DNA from: Solenopsis invicta
Taxonomy: Eukaryota > Arthropoda > Insecta > Hymenoptera > Formicidae
Assembly (NCBI RefSeq): GCF_016802725.1
Contig: NC_052671.1
Location: 14,093,231 to 14,157,230, forward strand
Reading direction: 5' to 3'
DNA: 64,000 bases
Shown: positions 11,190 through 23,790 of the stretch, one piece after another
Numbering within the stretch: the first letter of the stretch is position 1
How the letters are laid out: every line of letters starts with the position of its first letter
The notes under the pieces: model-generated
What the model was told of the DNA's origin: nothing
The model's input: the letters and a program-made list of their open reading frames with translations, nothing else
Databases searched by the model: none
Translations under genes and position numbers: made by a program

Positions 11190-12703
11190 TGGTATGGAAG
11201 GAGACAAAGCGTTGAAAAGATAAAATTATTCGAAAGTCTGGTGTATTTTCACGTGTCAAAAGAAGTAAGAACAAGAAAATTTGATAGTCTAAAAGACGCT
11301 GGGCTATTATTCTACGGATATAGACTTTGAGATTTAGAAGAAAACAAACTGATTACAGGCAGGAGTGTTGTTTTCGATGTGGAGAAAACAACAAAGTTTC
11401 TTCTTAAGGGACAAAATTTTTATCAAAAAATCGATATTGAAGATAATAAAGAATAGCATACACAAGAGAAATTGAATGAAGAAAATGAAAAAACAATAAA
11501 AAAAGGAAATAGTAACAGAAATAATAGATTTGGAAACAAGCACAATATAAAAGATAATCAAGGATCATCAAGAAAGAAGTCATACAGCATTAAAGAATAA
11601 GAATGAATCATCAGATGAAGATCAATGCAGAAAGAAGTCATATGGCATTGAAGAATGCGAAGGAATCATCAGATAGAGATTAATACAAAGAAGTAGAAAG
11701 AAGAAAAAGAAAAAAGTGGGCTCTTAAAGGACTAGTGGATTTTGCGATAAATCTTTGGTCAAGTCGGAGTAACGAGGAAGAAGATTTCGTTCTGATTATG
11801 CATTGTCCGCAGACAAATTTGCAGATAATGTTCCTCAGAGTTATAAAGAAAGAGAAGACAAGAAAGTTTTGAAATAAGTTGTACATGAGGAGATGTCATC
11901 TCTGATTGAAAACGAAACTTGGAATCTAACGTCGCTACTTACAGGAAAGAAAACTATTGATAGTAAATGGGTGTTCAAGATAAAGAATAACAAAGATGGA
12001 AATCCCATAAGCTATAAAGCCAGATTAGTAATTAAAGGTTGCGCTCAAATAAAAGGATTCGATTATAAAGAGATTTGTTTTCCTGTTGCTAAAATCTCTA
12101 CTGTTAGAATTATGCTTTTCATTATTAACTATAAAAATTTTATTGCTCATTAGATAGACGTTAAGAACGCTTTCTCGCAAGGTAATGTACATGAGGATAT
12201 TCATACCAAGCTACAAGATGTTTTTGATATTAAAGATAAAAGTGTAGTTTGTGAATTAAACAGAGCATTATACGGTTTAAAACAAGCTCCTAGAAAGTGG
12301 AATTTTTGTTTAGCTTTGTTAAAGAGTTAGAGTTTAAAAAGTTCATGAATAACGAATATCCATATATTTACTAAATGGGAACCATAAATAATTATTTACT
12401 TTATGTAGGTGATTTTATTATTACTAGCAACAATTTAGAATTTTTTAATATTGTAAAAGAGAAATTAATGAAAGTGTTTAAGATTTAGGAAAATTGAAAT
12501 TTTTCTTAGGAATTAAAATAAAAAGAAAGTCACAAACAATGTGTCTGTCTCAACATCAGTATTTTTAATTTGTCATGTAAATTTACTATGAATAATTGTA
12601 ATCTGATTAAAATTCCTATAGGAGGGTTTTCTTTGCGAAAATATCTTGAGTAGGCAGATCCATATTGGTTCTTTGTTTGAAATGTCACAACAAATTTTTT
12701 ACA
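11190..12703 (+). mobile_element. Ty1/copia retrotransposon, truncated and internally deleted copy (copy A)
   Basis: Same family as 46900-49973. It begins at the integrase C-terminal region (GAAGGAGACAAAGCG matches 47470 onwards), carries the same 58-bp tandem duplication (starts 11571 and 11629), then reverse transcriptase. At about 12651 the reverse transcriptase runs straight into the last 50 bases of the LTR, so roughly 955 bp present in copy B (end of reverse transcriptase, RNase H and most of the LTR) are missing. The LTR end ACA is at 12703. No 5' LTR. Confidence 0.85.
11893..12645 (+). pseudogene. copia reverse transcriptase remnant (copy A)
   Basis: Opens with MSSLIENETWNLTSLLTGKK, then IDSKWVFKIK, YKARLVIKG, a TAG at 12151 shared with copy B, IDVKNAF and LNRALYGLKQAPRKWNF. 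The active-site block reads YVGDFIITSN, so one of the two catalytic aspartates of YVDD is replaced by glycine. Frameshifts follow at about 12310 and 12480. Non-functional. Confidence 0.85.
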
Positions 12704-13711
12704 GTATTTGAGTAAAGACAATTCTTATTGACATTATTGCTATAATAGATGCTTGTTAGCGTCATTTTTATTAAATTGACGATAAGGCTCTTCTCTAATT
12801 AGTTGTTTTTGCAAAGTTTAGATACAAGCAAATTGCTCTTTCTTGACATTTGATAAAGAGAACATGTATGTCATGATACTTTGATGTTAAATCCCAAAAA
12901 TTCTAAGTAAACTCCTTGGAATTCGGACTTCTAATCCGTTCGGCATGTTCACATGCAACTCGTCGGTACGCCCAAATAGCTTCAACGAGATAACTTATGC
13001 AAAGTATACAATGACGCGTACCCAGAAGTTTCATACCTTGTAAGTCTGCTGTAATTCGTGAATCAAATATTGAAGCAACGTAAACTTTATCTTGATACTC
13101 GAGCTACTTAATTTGACAAGATTACAAGTCGTTAATCTGCGAAATTACATGCAACGTAAATATAAGTCTCAAATTCAAAAGTGTCACGCGATTCCCGGGC
13201 ATCCGCATAAATCTGATTGCAGAAACTATCAGGCCGTAACCGCTGCGTGGCGGAAACCGGTGAAAACTTGTCCAATCTCCCAGATTGCTCGATGGCAAAA
13301 GGTGAAGATGCTTCAAAGTGAAGCGCTCGCTCATGCGGCGAGGTCGGAAATATTGACGCAATATGACGGCATGGAGTTTATGCAGGAGTCGGATCGCAAT
13401 CGCGAGTGCGTCGCGGTTATCGACAAGTTGCTCATTCGCGTCTCGAAACCGGTCTGTCTTTAACGAGAAACTTCTCCAAGAGACGCGCGCGGGTTGAAAC
13501 ACGCGACGCAAGTTTCCGCGACGGGAAATTCGAGCACGACGCGTAGCCCTGATACGCTCAGGGAGTAAAATCTGGAAAATCGAGGCGCGTATCACCATGA
13601 GAGACGGCCAACGCGCCTTGTATCGCGATCCTTAACAGGCCGACAAAAGCATCGCGATAGGGCCGGTTCAAACAATTTCCGCGACGCGGATACACGCTAT
13701 ACACACACACG

Positions 13712-13762
<51 letters not shown>

Positions 13763-15309
13763 GTAGAAAAGACCAGTTGTCACACTAGATCGGTTGACAA
13801 AAATTTTATCACAAAATCAATATTTGGCTAAAAATTTTTTTTTTACACCGTAGATTGCTCATAAAATATTAATTTATTGTATTAAAATGATTTACGCGAA
13901 AAACTCTGCGTATATTATTTACTATTTTTATAAAGTTGGTAAGTTTTTCTTATTTTCTGTTTCGTTTTTTAATTAATTTTTGATATTATTACTCGCGATT
14001 TTTCTGTAATAGATTTCCTAGGAAATGTATGTCATATAACGAATTCGATTGGACGCACTAATGCGTAATGGAGCACATTAAAGCTGTTGTACCGAAATCG
14101 ACGTAAAGATTTATGTTTAATATTAATATATAAACGGATTAAATTGCTCAATTTTTATTATACATTATTGTGTTAATTGGTGAACTAAATATTTTACCAT
14201 TCAAAATATTTGTGTTTTATTTTTATACTTAGAATTATGTGAAATAGTGTACAGAAAAAAAGGATAATATGGCACCCATTTACGTTTTACTGAATAACTT
14301 TGTTAATAATTAATATTTTATATTGAAACATAAACGATTATTTTAGATTTCAAGTAACGAAATATTTATTATTTAAGGCATGAGTTATGAAAATGTGACG
14401 CACTGCATAATCGGTAGAAAAAGAAAAGTAGTAGTAATATGGCTAACCCGACAATAAATTTAAAAATTAAATTAGTTTAAAAAATATAGTATTTTATTAC
14501 AAAATTATATTTTCTATCCTCTTTAAAATTTTTCTGATTTAGAATGTTCCTGCGTTCAGGAACATTAAAGATGTTATTAAAGATATCGATTTATCCTTGT
14601 TTAATGTTAAAACAGCAATTATAAAATAAAATCTAATGTTTCTGAACATAGTCCTCTAAAGTAACAATCGATTTATTAAAGACGTATTTTGATATGAAAA
14701 TTTTGTTTAAAAAGCTATATTAACAAAATCCCATGTTGTTTAACTTTGCATAACTTGTTGTAATGAAATTTGCACAGCCAAATAAAAAGTTAAACAACAA
14801 AAGTCACACGAGTGTACATACATTCGTGTTGTAATACGCTCAAGTTAAAAAAACAATGAGAAAGTGCGAGGAATTGCGTAATTAAGTATTAAATATTCCT
14901 TGAAAAAATTTCAAAGTGCTCAAAAGTAAAACCTTATAACAATTGTCAATTATTGTACATTAGAATATCAGCGCCACTAAAAAACAGTAAGCTATTAAAC
15001 AAATAATTCCATAAGCAATTGTTAGAATTCGTCACGGAGATTATATGTATACTCGAACAATGTAATTGTTAGATAACATACTAGTTACGTAATAGTTATA
15101 TTATTAAGTAAAAAATTATAATTATCAATTTTATAATCATAATTTGGTGTTTACTGTGTTGTTACAAGTAACAAAATTTCTCGCGTTACAAACAGAAACT
15201 TTTTCTTAACGTAACAAAAGAAAAGAAATAACTAAAACCTAACAATTTTATGACTTTGATTGCTCCTCTTTTATCTTTCATCCGAGCAGCCAAAATAATT
15301 TAATTCATT
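12704..15309. other. No recognised gene
   Basis: The GC-rich part 13090-13690 has overlapping frames of 123 codons (+) and 158 codons (-), neither with a recognisable domain. The AC microsatellite follows, then AT-rich DNA with none. Confidence 0.4.
13700..13760. repeat. (AC)n microsatellite
   Basis: AC run with a few CG interruptions on the left, pure for about 42 bases. Confidence 0.95.
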
Positions 15310-15396
15310 GGCACACTCAGTGTGCACTAAATGCAGAAATTTGACACAAGCTCCAATAGACGTTGTTGGTTTAGTGCATGACTCACTGAGTGTGCC
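15310..15396. repeat. Short palindromic element, 87 bp
   Basis: Begins GGCACACTCAGTG and ends CACTGAGTGTGCC, a perfect 13-bp inverted repeat. The next bases (TGCACTAAA / TTTAGTGCA) also pair after a 4-base gap. Flanks TCATT and TCACT hint at a 5-bp target duplication with one change. No coding content. Confidence 0.6.
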
Positions 15397-15419
15397 TCAC
15401 TGTCGCCCATAAAAACGCT

Positions 15420-15552
15420 ATTACGATCTTTTGTCTTTCGTTATAAACAAATCTTTGATCCCAGTTTCTGTCTGTAACGAGGAAGTATTGTACTCCCTGA
15501 TTTGGCGCCTGGAACGAACCCTCCCTTGCACCCCTCTTCTACTACGCCACTG
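15420..15552 (-). mobile_element. Terminal part of a DNA transposon (CAGTGGCGTAG end)
   Basis: On the minus strand, from 15552, the sequence starts CAGTGGCGTAGTAGAAGAGG, followed by a GGGTGC/GGGAGGG stretch and GGCGCCAAA. This resembles the widespread termini of non-autonomous hAT-like elements of animals. The other end was not found, so the element is a fragment or its far end has diverged. Confidence 0.4.
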
Positions 15553-16213
15553 CACACATGTAGCATAGACAAGAATCGCATCCCAAGAAACGCCTGGTTC
15601 TACCTTGTTCCGCGGCGGCATCACCGACATTAAGCACATCGAGGCACGTAAGTAGTCGCGAGCGCTTATGGTCAGACAAGCACGACGCGGCGGCGCGGCA
15701 GCGGTGAAGTTTACCGAACATCTGTGCGCGCGAAAATGTATCGTCGTTATTTGTTCCTTGGTAGTTCCTACCCGCGGTTAGCTTGTAGTCGCCTCGCCGC
15801 ACTCGGTGTGCTCAATTTGCGCAGATAAGACCGTGGCGGCTAACCCAAACCCGGCCTTAAAGAAAAAGTTAGAAACACATAAGGCTTGTAATCCACGTGG
15901 GACACTAGGAGAAGTTACTAAGCAGAAGATTTCTTTCTCTCTGGCCAACTTTGTTGGGGTCAAACCGGGGAAACTTAACCGTCTTAAATGTTTTATATCG
16001 AATGTGATTATCGAGGAAAAAGTTCGAAATACTAATCTTTTCCACTTTAAAAAAAATAAAGAATTGTTGGATATTGCTAAAAATATCGAACTCTAATATA
16101 TCTTACAAGAAAAAAAAAAATTAATACAGAAGAAATTTACGATCGTTGTAATAGTATTCTTTATAATTAGAAAAGAAATATATGTAAAATAATATTAATA
16201 TTACATTGAATAC
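15553..16213. other. GC-rich patch with unassigned open frame
   Basis: A + frame at 15806-16096 encodes 96 residues starting MCSICADKTVAANPNPALKK. I do not recognise it, and it has no flanking gene structure. It follows a transposon end, so it may belong to an unknown element. The last 100 bases are AT-rich. Confidence 0.25.
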
Positions 16214-16617
16214 ACACTGAAAGAAGAAAATGATTGTAATTACCATATTTTGACAATAATTCACCTTTTTATGTTAACTACATATTTATAGTTGTTTTAA
16301 TCATGTAACTCATAACTGTTAGTTATTACGTAAATAGTATGCGAATGTTTAAAAAGTTATATTTATCACAATTGCATTTATACTACATAAAAATATTAAT
16401 TTTATTTATTACTTTACTAGCCGTATCTTGATATTTTATTATGTTAATATTTGAAATTATCGTAATTTGTAATGAAATTTATAATACAGCAGTAGTAAAA
16501 CATACATTTATAATACAAAGTATTATATTACAGCAGTAAAAAAAAATGGAGATCCTACCATAATTCTTTTATTGTGCAATTATAGTTACAAATACTCAAA
16601 CACTTTTCTCTTAGTGC
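16214..16617. repeat. MITE-like element, ACACTGAAAGAA ends, copy 1
   Basis: Starts ACACTGAAAGAAGAAAATG and ends ACACTTTTCTCTTAGTGC, inverted ends. Its interior matches 19711-19988 in the opposite orientation, for example TATCTTGATATTTTATTATG and TAATTTGTAATGAAA. Confidence 0.65.
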
Positions 16618-16676
16618 AGCTGTTAAGATATACCTCTCTATACACGGTTTAATCCTAGTTCTTACGATAAGTAACA

Positions 16677-17385
16677 TTTGGTTGGAACATTCTCATATAT
16701 GGCTGCCTCAACCGCGAAGGATTACTGCTGTGTCTCTAATGTGGTTTCCAAAACAAATAGTATGATTGAGAGAGTTGCAGAACGTAGTTGCACGGCACTG
16801 CACCGATAGTTTAGTCCCATTGCAGATAGACAACAGCAATATTTCAGAAAAATTGTCTTACTTCAAACAAAGTGTGCGTTGTATTATAATCCTTATTGGG
16901 TACATTATTTATGTTTCAATTATCAAAATGTTTGTAGTATGTCAACAGATTGGCAGCAATTGTATCCGCATTAAACTCGTGATCTATCAGAATTTGGCGA
17001 TATAATCTAAGCTAATCTAATGACAGATTGGCGATAAATTCTGTTCGATTTCTCGTGCCAATCTGCATCAAATTGCTAAACCGCGTAGAACTGATCTATT
17101 TCTGCTGCCAATTTGCTGCTAAGTATTGCATGAGAACAAATTCCGTCGTATTTCTGTTAATATTCTATTGTCACTTGATACGGTTTGATTATATTCATGT
17201 AATTGTATTCATGTAATATCTCCATTGTAATTGTATGGGTGCAACGTGTGGTTATAATTACATGGACAATACGATTATACCTAATCTCTACATAATAGTT
17301 GTACACTTGCTACAGAAATCATATAAGTCATTTCCAAAGTACTATGGCTTCTATAATTTTGTATGGATTGGCGCAAACATTATTC
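16677..17385. repeat. Interspersed repeat family X, copy 2
   Basis: Second copy of the repeat at 7765-8790, same orientation, without the hAT insertion. Shared landmarks include TGCCTCAACC, TAATGTGGTTT, CAAATAGTATGATT, GCTAAACCGC and TAAGTCATTTCC-like blocks. No coding function seen. Confidence 0.75.
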
Positions 17386-17940
17386 TGATGTGACAATCGT
17401 AATTTTTCTCAATGTTATCTCCGTATTATCTTGCTAATTTTTTTTGTGTATTGAAAATATATATTTTATTTAATAATATATATTCTATTTTACAATCATT
17501 GTTTCAAATATAAGCAATAAATTACATTTTTGTTTATATGAAACAATGAGATAATTTTGCTTATATTATGAAATTTAATTTTTTTTAAAGAATTTCATAA
17601 TCTTAAAATTTAATAATTAATTTAAAGCATTATATCTTTATTAATATCATAATAATTTTAAAAGAATAACATAATTTGATAATAACAATATTACAAAATT
17701 CTAACTAGTTTAATTTATTTTTATTTGCTGTCTGATATTCTTTTCTCTTAACTCGTGAAAATTATGATTGAATAATGGAAATATATATTTTTTATATTAT
17801 ACAAAATTTTTTTATTTATTCAACTTACATTTCTTTAATGCGCTATATAAGCTCATTGAGCTTATCTTCAACTAGAATATCTTTACATAAAAATATTCTC
17901 AAAACAAAAACGTTATTTTTTTTATGAGCGTGCAACTAAT

Positions 17941-18090
17941 GTCAACTTCTACCAATATGAATTTATTTTAATCTCGGTTTAATTACTCTTTGCTTTTTTC
18001 TAATTTTCAGAATTAAATGAAAACAGAAAAAGTAAATTAATCCAAGATGAAAGTTAATCTATATTGGTAAAAATGGGCGTAAATGTTGAC
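17941..18090. repeat. Small inverted repeat element
   Basis: Begins GTCAAC and ends GTTGAC; ACCAATATGAATTTATTTTA pairs imperfectly with the stretch ending CTATATTGGTAA. About 150 bp, no coding content. Confidence 0.5.
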
Positions 18091-19710
18091 TCAAATTGAT
18101 TTTATTTGCTTCTAATGTTTTTAATAGCATAATTTTTAATAACTTAATACCCCGACATTTAATTACAAAAATAAATGCGATACTTTTATCTCGCGTCCCT
18201 TTTAATACATTTATGAAATGTTCGCCGTTCTTAGTGATTAATTGGCGTGTATGTATATGTGTACAAGCCACTAAAACTCACTTTTTCGCGCGTATCCTAG
18301 GCGGTCACGTCAAATGCATTGTATCGTGATACTAACTTCCATTTTCGATCGGTTCGCCGTCGATTCTCAATATCGCTGCACGGACGGTTTAATGAAATTT
18401 TCGAGGGTTTCGACTCTGCCATAAATTTCTATCGCCGACAGCGATCTCGTTCGCTGATACACAAAACCGGACAAAGTCGACGCGGAGTCGCGAGAGAAAA
18501 TACTCGTAACTTCATTCTCGACTCATCGTAATTCAGCCCGCATGTACGACCCTATTTTCGTCGCAATGATTAAGATCGCCCGATTTATTCTATGGATTTA
18601 TATCCGCGCGAAATGCAATCGTACGTCGCTCGGGGAAAGCTTTCGGAATGTTCTACGTGACTCGCGAGATTTCTATACAATTCCTCGTACAATTCCTACA
18701 ATTTGTCTCCAAATTTCTATCGCGCGCGATAAATCTCAGACGTTACTTTAAACATCGGTGCAACGCCTGGGCCATCGTCATGCGACCCGAACACGTGCGG
18801 ACTCTTCCTTTTACGAGCTAACATCTATTTTTTATATTCTCATGACGTAGCTCCGCTATGGAAGCGTAGGAAAATGCGGTCTTACGCATATCGCGAATTC
18901 TCTCTCACCCGATCGTCCCCGCTTCCCCTCTCGGTCCTCTTTGCTATCCCTGCGTCGCGTCGCGTCCAATTCCACCGTGTCGTTCGCGGTGGTGGAACTG
19001 TTCGGGCAAAAGCGACCGGGTAAATATCTTGCCGGTAAACGAAATTGAATAAACATTTTTCAGCAAATAGAGCCGACAATGGTACGAATTTAAAAGTCGC
19101 TGAGACGAGCACAGGTGGTTCCCCTGTCGCTGGAAAAAGCGCCGAACGGAAAAATTGCATTCCCTCCCCCTCCCCCTCATCGCGATCCCCCTTCCACCCT
19201 TTTCACCTCCACTCATCGCATTTCGCGCGTTTCTCCCCTGCACATTTTTCGCTCCGTCGCCCCTCTCTCCCTTCTTCTTCTCATCACTCCCCTGTCCATC
19301 CCTGCACTTCCGCGCACACCGCGAGAACCGTCCCCGTAAAGCTCTACCTTCGCGGACGACGCGACGCACGCGGAGTCGACGTCGTCGTCGCGTCGGTGAT
19401 GTAATCGACTTTCGCGCCGGTTATCCTTCGATTCTCGCTGCGAATTGGTTATAAATGCTAATGTACGAGCCAGCTGCGATGCAATCTCCGCGAAATAACG
19501 TTTCAACATGAGACGTGCAGTTTTAAATTTGACGAAATTTCAGCGAAATTCTGCGAAATTCCATGAAATTCTACTATGAAGCGATATAGCATATTCCACA
19601 CATCGAGCAAAATCTGGCAGAAACAATACTGTGAAACACGGGCACGTTCGAATTTATTTTCATGCGGTCCAAATCTTTCTTCCTCCGCTTTGTTCTTGTT
19701 TTATATTATT
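18091..19710. other. GC-rich patch, no recognised gene
   Basis: 18280-19500 is CpG-rich with a pyrimidine-rich segment at 19150-19320. Frames on both strands reach 141 codons, but they overlap and are compositionally simple (Ser/Pro on +, Arg/Gly on -). Confidence 0.4.
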
Positions 19711-19988
19711 ACACTGAAAGAAAAGTGTGTGGCATTTGTGACTACCATTGCGTTGTTAAAAAAGTATAATTGTATTCATTTTAATAATTATTGCTATAAT
19801 AATTAGTACTAACAGCTTTATATGTAAATATTTCTTCCAATTATGGAAAAAGTTTTACTACAAATTATGATAATTACAAGTGCTAATATAATAAAATATC
19901 AAGATATGTATGAAAAATGAAATAACCATTTTTATGTAGTTATTGCAATGACAGTTAGAGTGAATATAATTTTTCTTAACATTTGCTT
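19711..19988. repeat. MITE-like element, ACACTGAAAGAA ends, copy 2 (inverted)
   Basis: Starts ACACTGAAAGAAAAGTGTG. The reverse complement of its right two thirds matches the interior of 16214-16617. The adjoining element at 19989 starts immediately after it. Confidence 0.6.
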
Positions 19989-20112
19989 ACACTGAAAAAC
20001 TGATTTTGTTGAAAATACAGATATAAAAACAATCATGTTGGTTCATTAAAATAATTACATTGCATTGGACAAAGAATTTGGTAATTATTAGCAAATTTTT
20101 CATTCTTTCAGT
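19989..20112. repeat. Short MITE, ACACTGAAAAAC to TTCTTTCAGTATA
   Basis: Inverted ends; interior TTGAAAATACAGATATAAAA and TTAAAATAATTACATTGCA match the arms of 2893-3140, so it seems to be a shortened member of the same family. Confidence 0.6.
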
Positions 20113-22050
20113 ATACTAAAAAAAATAAATATATTTATTTGATAATATATTTGATAATATATTAATAAAAAAATAATAAAGCAATTATTTTCAAGCAGTA
20201 AATATGACCATACTAATAGCACAGTTAACTACATTTCTATTTAAATTTATTATACATATCGTAAAAACTAAAAAGATGTGTTTGTTTAAGCAAATTTTGG
20301 TGAAAATAAACAGAATTCCTGGTTATTATGATTAAATATTTTGGTATACAATCAGAATATTTAAATAAAGCTATATATGAGAATTTAGTTAAAAAAGAAT
20401 TTTGGTTGGATATAAAAAATTTCTAGTTTATAATAAATAACGAAACCGTTATTAAATAGTCGCGATGGCGTTCTATTTCTCGTTAAAAAGAAAACACATA
20501 GAATAGAGTAAAAGACGGAGCATTATGAGATTTTTCACCGACGTTCTAGTAAAATAATTTTTTCTCATAAATCCCCTTGGGAAGATGAAAGCAAATGGAA
20601 GATGTATTTTGAGAATTTTTAGTTCTGCACAAATGAGCTACTATAATTGTGTCTCAAACATAGTAAAATTTTGTAATAAAGTTTGTTAATTGAAACTTGC
20701 TATTATTAATTCAGCTAATCTTTTTAAACTTACAATATTGGAACCATATGAACATAGTAGATCTAACTTTAAATAAACGCTAAACTATTATTGTTAATGA
20801 ATATGGATTACTATTAACACGTATGATATCTCGTTCTCTCACTCCATATTTTATAGTATAATTTACTACATTCCATGAAAGTGTAAGATAATCGTATGAT
20901 ATACTTGCATGAACGCATATCATAATTATGATAATTATAACGCATGTTGCAGTATCCATAACTTGCACGGTTAAAATAATTATAAATTTACAGTCGGTAC
21001 CGAAAATTACTATAAATTATAGTGAAATTACGTTTATTTTAACCGTTTTCTTTCCTCAATGTAGATTTTATAATATTAATGCAGAGAAGCACTTTAAAGT
21101 ACACGTATTATTGCATATTTCATAAAACATTCTATTTAAATATCCGGTCAATAAATATTAACTTTATGAAAAAAAAGAAAAAAGAAAATCGAGGTTAATC
21201 CTCTCGAGGTGCGCCTTTATCGTCTTTAGAATAGAGGCGGACGACGGCGTTTGTTACGCGCCAGCGATCACGCAGTCTTACAACGTCGTTTGTACTACGT
21301 GCAAGCTTAAAGGGGATACCGATAATTATCAACAATAAGTGGTAAATAAAGTCAGACAATAACGGTGGAATATCAATGGTTCTACGAGAACGCTCGCGAC
21401 GTCAGAAACGCAAGCTCGTAAATAAGTCGTAGAGAAAAAAAAGAGCGAGGGGGAGGGAGAGGGGAAAGGCTGCAAATCGAGACGAAAGAAGGAGAGATCA
21501 GATCCGATTTACGATCGGCGGCTTGGCTTGGCAGTTTGTTCCGCGGCGGGATCGTTTCTTCGCCGCAGAGAACCGTGGTAGCCGATCGAGCGCAACGATC
21601 GATCACGCCGAACGATAAATTAGCGTCGAGTTAGTATCCGACGTGCTTACTTCGACCGACGGCGTTCGTGTGAATGCCGATTGTCGAGAAGTGGTCTCGT
21701 TATACAGGACCGTGTATATTGTGCATATTTAGACGGCCATGAATGCGAATCGCCGGTAGAGGGTGAATTTTGGGGGAGCTGTTTCGCCATTATGCGAGCG
21801 AAGCGGCGGCGAATCTGACTTTCCCTCGCTATTACCGAGCTCCATGACTACTGGTACACCATTGTTAGGGCCGCTGTTGGAATTAATTCCGGCATATATA
21901 ATTAGAGGATCTTGTCTAATTACGAGGAAGATATCGTCTCCGCATCGGGGAGTCGCGAGGCGACTCGAGACGCGACTCGAGACGCGACATCTCGTCTCGC
22001 GTAATAATTTCAATATTAAAAATGTCGCGCGGCGTTACAAATTCTTGAAG

Positions 22051-22071
22051 ACGCGCGCGCGCGCGCGCGCG
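22051..22071. repeat. (CG)n run
   Basis: About 20 bases of uninterrupted alternating C and G after GAAGA, inside a CpG-rich patch. Alternating CG is a known Z-DNA-forming sequence. Confidence 0.9.
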
Positions 22072-23768
22072 GATCATCCAGCCGGCTTACGCATTATGCA
22101 AATCATTTTTCATGAAAGTTTCAAAGCCGGCCGTATCCCGCCGAGCTCGAGTCTTAAATCACGGTTGAAGAATAAAGAGAGCCGGTGTCGCGAGATCGGT
22201 TGATCTTGCTATGCATTTATGGATGTCGAACGTACGAAGAAAGCAATATTTCCCCGCGCGGAATCCATCGTCGTCGTTTCTCTCGATCCGCGAGCTTCCA
22301 TCCCGCAAGCTCACCTTCTATCGCCGCGCGCCCGGCCCTCGATTCGTCCCCGCCTCCTTTTTCCTCTTTTTCCGTACTTCCCATAATGGTGGGAGTCTAC
22401 CATGACCGTCGATTATTGTCCCCGTTGGAAAGCTCCAGGTGACCGAGTGCAAGTACACAGGAAAACACGTAGAGCACACGAAAGTTTCCCGCGATTTCCC
22501 CCAGGGCCCTCGAATAATTCTACGTCGAAAGTCCTTCTGGAATTCAACCGTCTTTCTTAGGACGTCGAAACAGTCACGGACGGCGCAATGCCGACGTCGG
22601 GATTCTCACAAATTCCGGCTGGAAATAAAATTCGTCCGAGTGCATTGAATTCTCCGACATTACGAAAGCGCGAGTGTCGCCCGAGTAAGAGAACAGAGAG
22701 GGGAAAAAAAGAGGGAAAAAGAGAAAAAAGGAAAACGGTGCGAGCGGCGCCGTGCGGGGCGTATAGATAATTCGTCGAACCGTTTCTGCGTGCGGCGAGC
22801 GGCGTTAAACGATTATCGAAACACGGAGTTAATGATCCTAGCGCCTTAACGTTAATTACTTAACGTTCTTTCGAGGAAAGTAGTGTAAGTAATCGAGTCT
22901 CTCCTTTTCTCCTTTCAGTGATCAGCGAAGCGGGAAAGTGGCCGACGGCACTCGAAGCCTCAAGACTGACCCGGAAGACAACGCGCGATTTATTTACATG
23001 CGGCCGAGAGCGCAAGCTCTGCGGCACATGAAAGACACAAGTAAATTACTGGTTCGACTTCGGGCGTTGCTAATCGGCTTTTCCGGAGAGCGCGGAGAGC
23101 ACCAATTCTCTATAGAGAACTCGCTCGCGACCGTGCCACCCGGCGGTGCATTAAAACGGCGCGGGAAATTCGTCGGGGACGAAGAGATAAAATAAGGAAA
23201 AAGCTTCGCTAAAACATTCAGCGAGCGCGAACCGGCGCCCACGGACGTGCATCGGACTTGCTTATTACGGAAATCCAGTTTGTTGGAATGAGGCTTTGAA
23301 GTTTCTATCGCTCGCCGACGAACCGTGCTCCACCTCTTTCCGCTGCCATTCGTTTTTTGCACCCGGAGCCGAAGGAAAGATGGGAGAGCGGAAAACTGAG
23401 CGGCTTCGCATTCAGACGGTAGGTAGAAAGTTTAAGTGACTCATGGAGACTCTTTTGAAAATTTCCGCACTGCCGTTCACTAAGTTTCTGTTTTTCCGAT
23501 GAGAGAATGAGAAGTACAGGGTAAAGAGAGAGAGAGAGAAAAAAGATTAGCAGCCACAGTTTCTCGAAGGCGTTATTTTTCATCCATTTTCCACGTGCCG
23601 CACGGTAATGCATTAGTCGGCGCGAAGTAACACTTGTATCGCGATTCGTTTACGAACTTAAATTAAGTCACATAACTCGAGCCGTTAACATCGCGCAAGT
23701 TGATGTCGCGCTCACGAACGAGAACACGACGAACAGTGAGTAATTGTTTTGATGTCATATCGTGTTGT

Positions 23769-23790
23769 TCTCTCTCTCTCTCTCTCTCTT
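23769..23790. repeat. (TC)n microsatellite
   Basis: Eleven TC units, at the right edge of a GC-rich patch. Confidence 0.9.

Noticed and set aside
11893..12153. 86-codon frame considered as a host gene
   Set aside because: It is a piece of copia reverse transcriptase, continuous with the rest of copy A.
13122..13598. 158-codon minus-strand frame overlapping a 123-codon plus frame
   Set aside because: GC-rich DNA with long frames on both strands, no recognisable family, no clear splice sites, and the plus frame has no early ATG.
15490..15520. TTGGCGCCTGGAACG considered as a retroviral-type primer binding site
   Set aside because: No LTR end precedes it and the flanking sequence fits a DNA-transposon terminus better.
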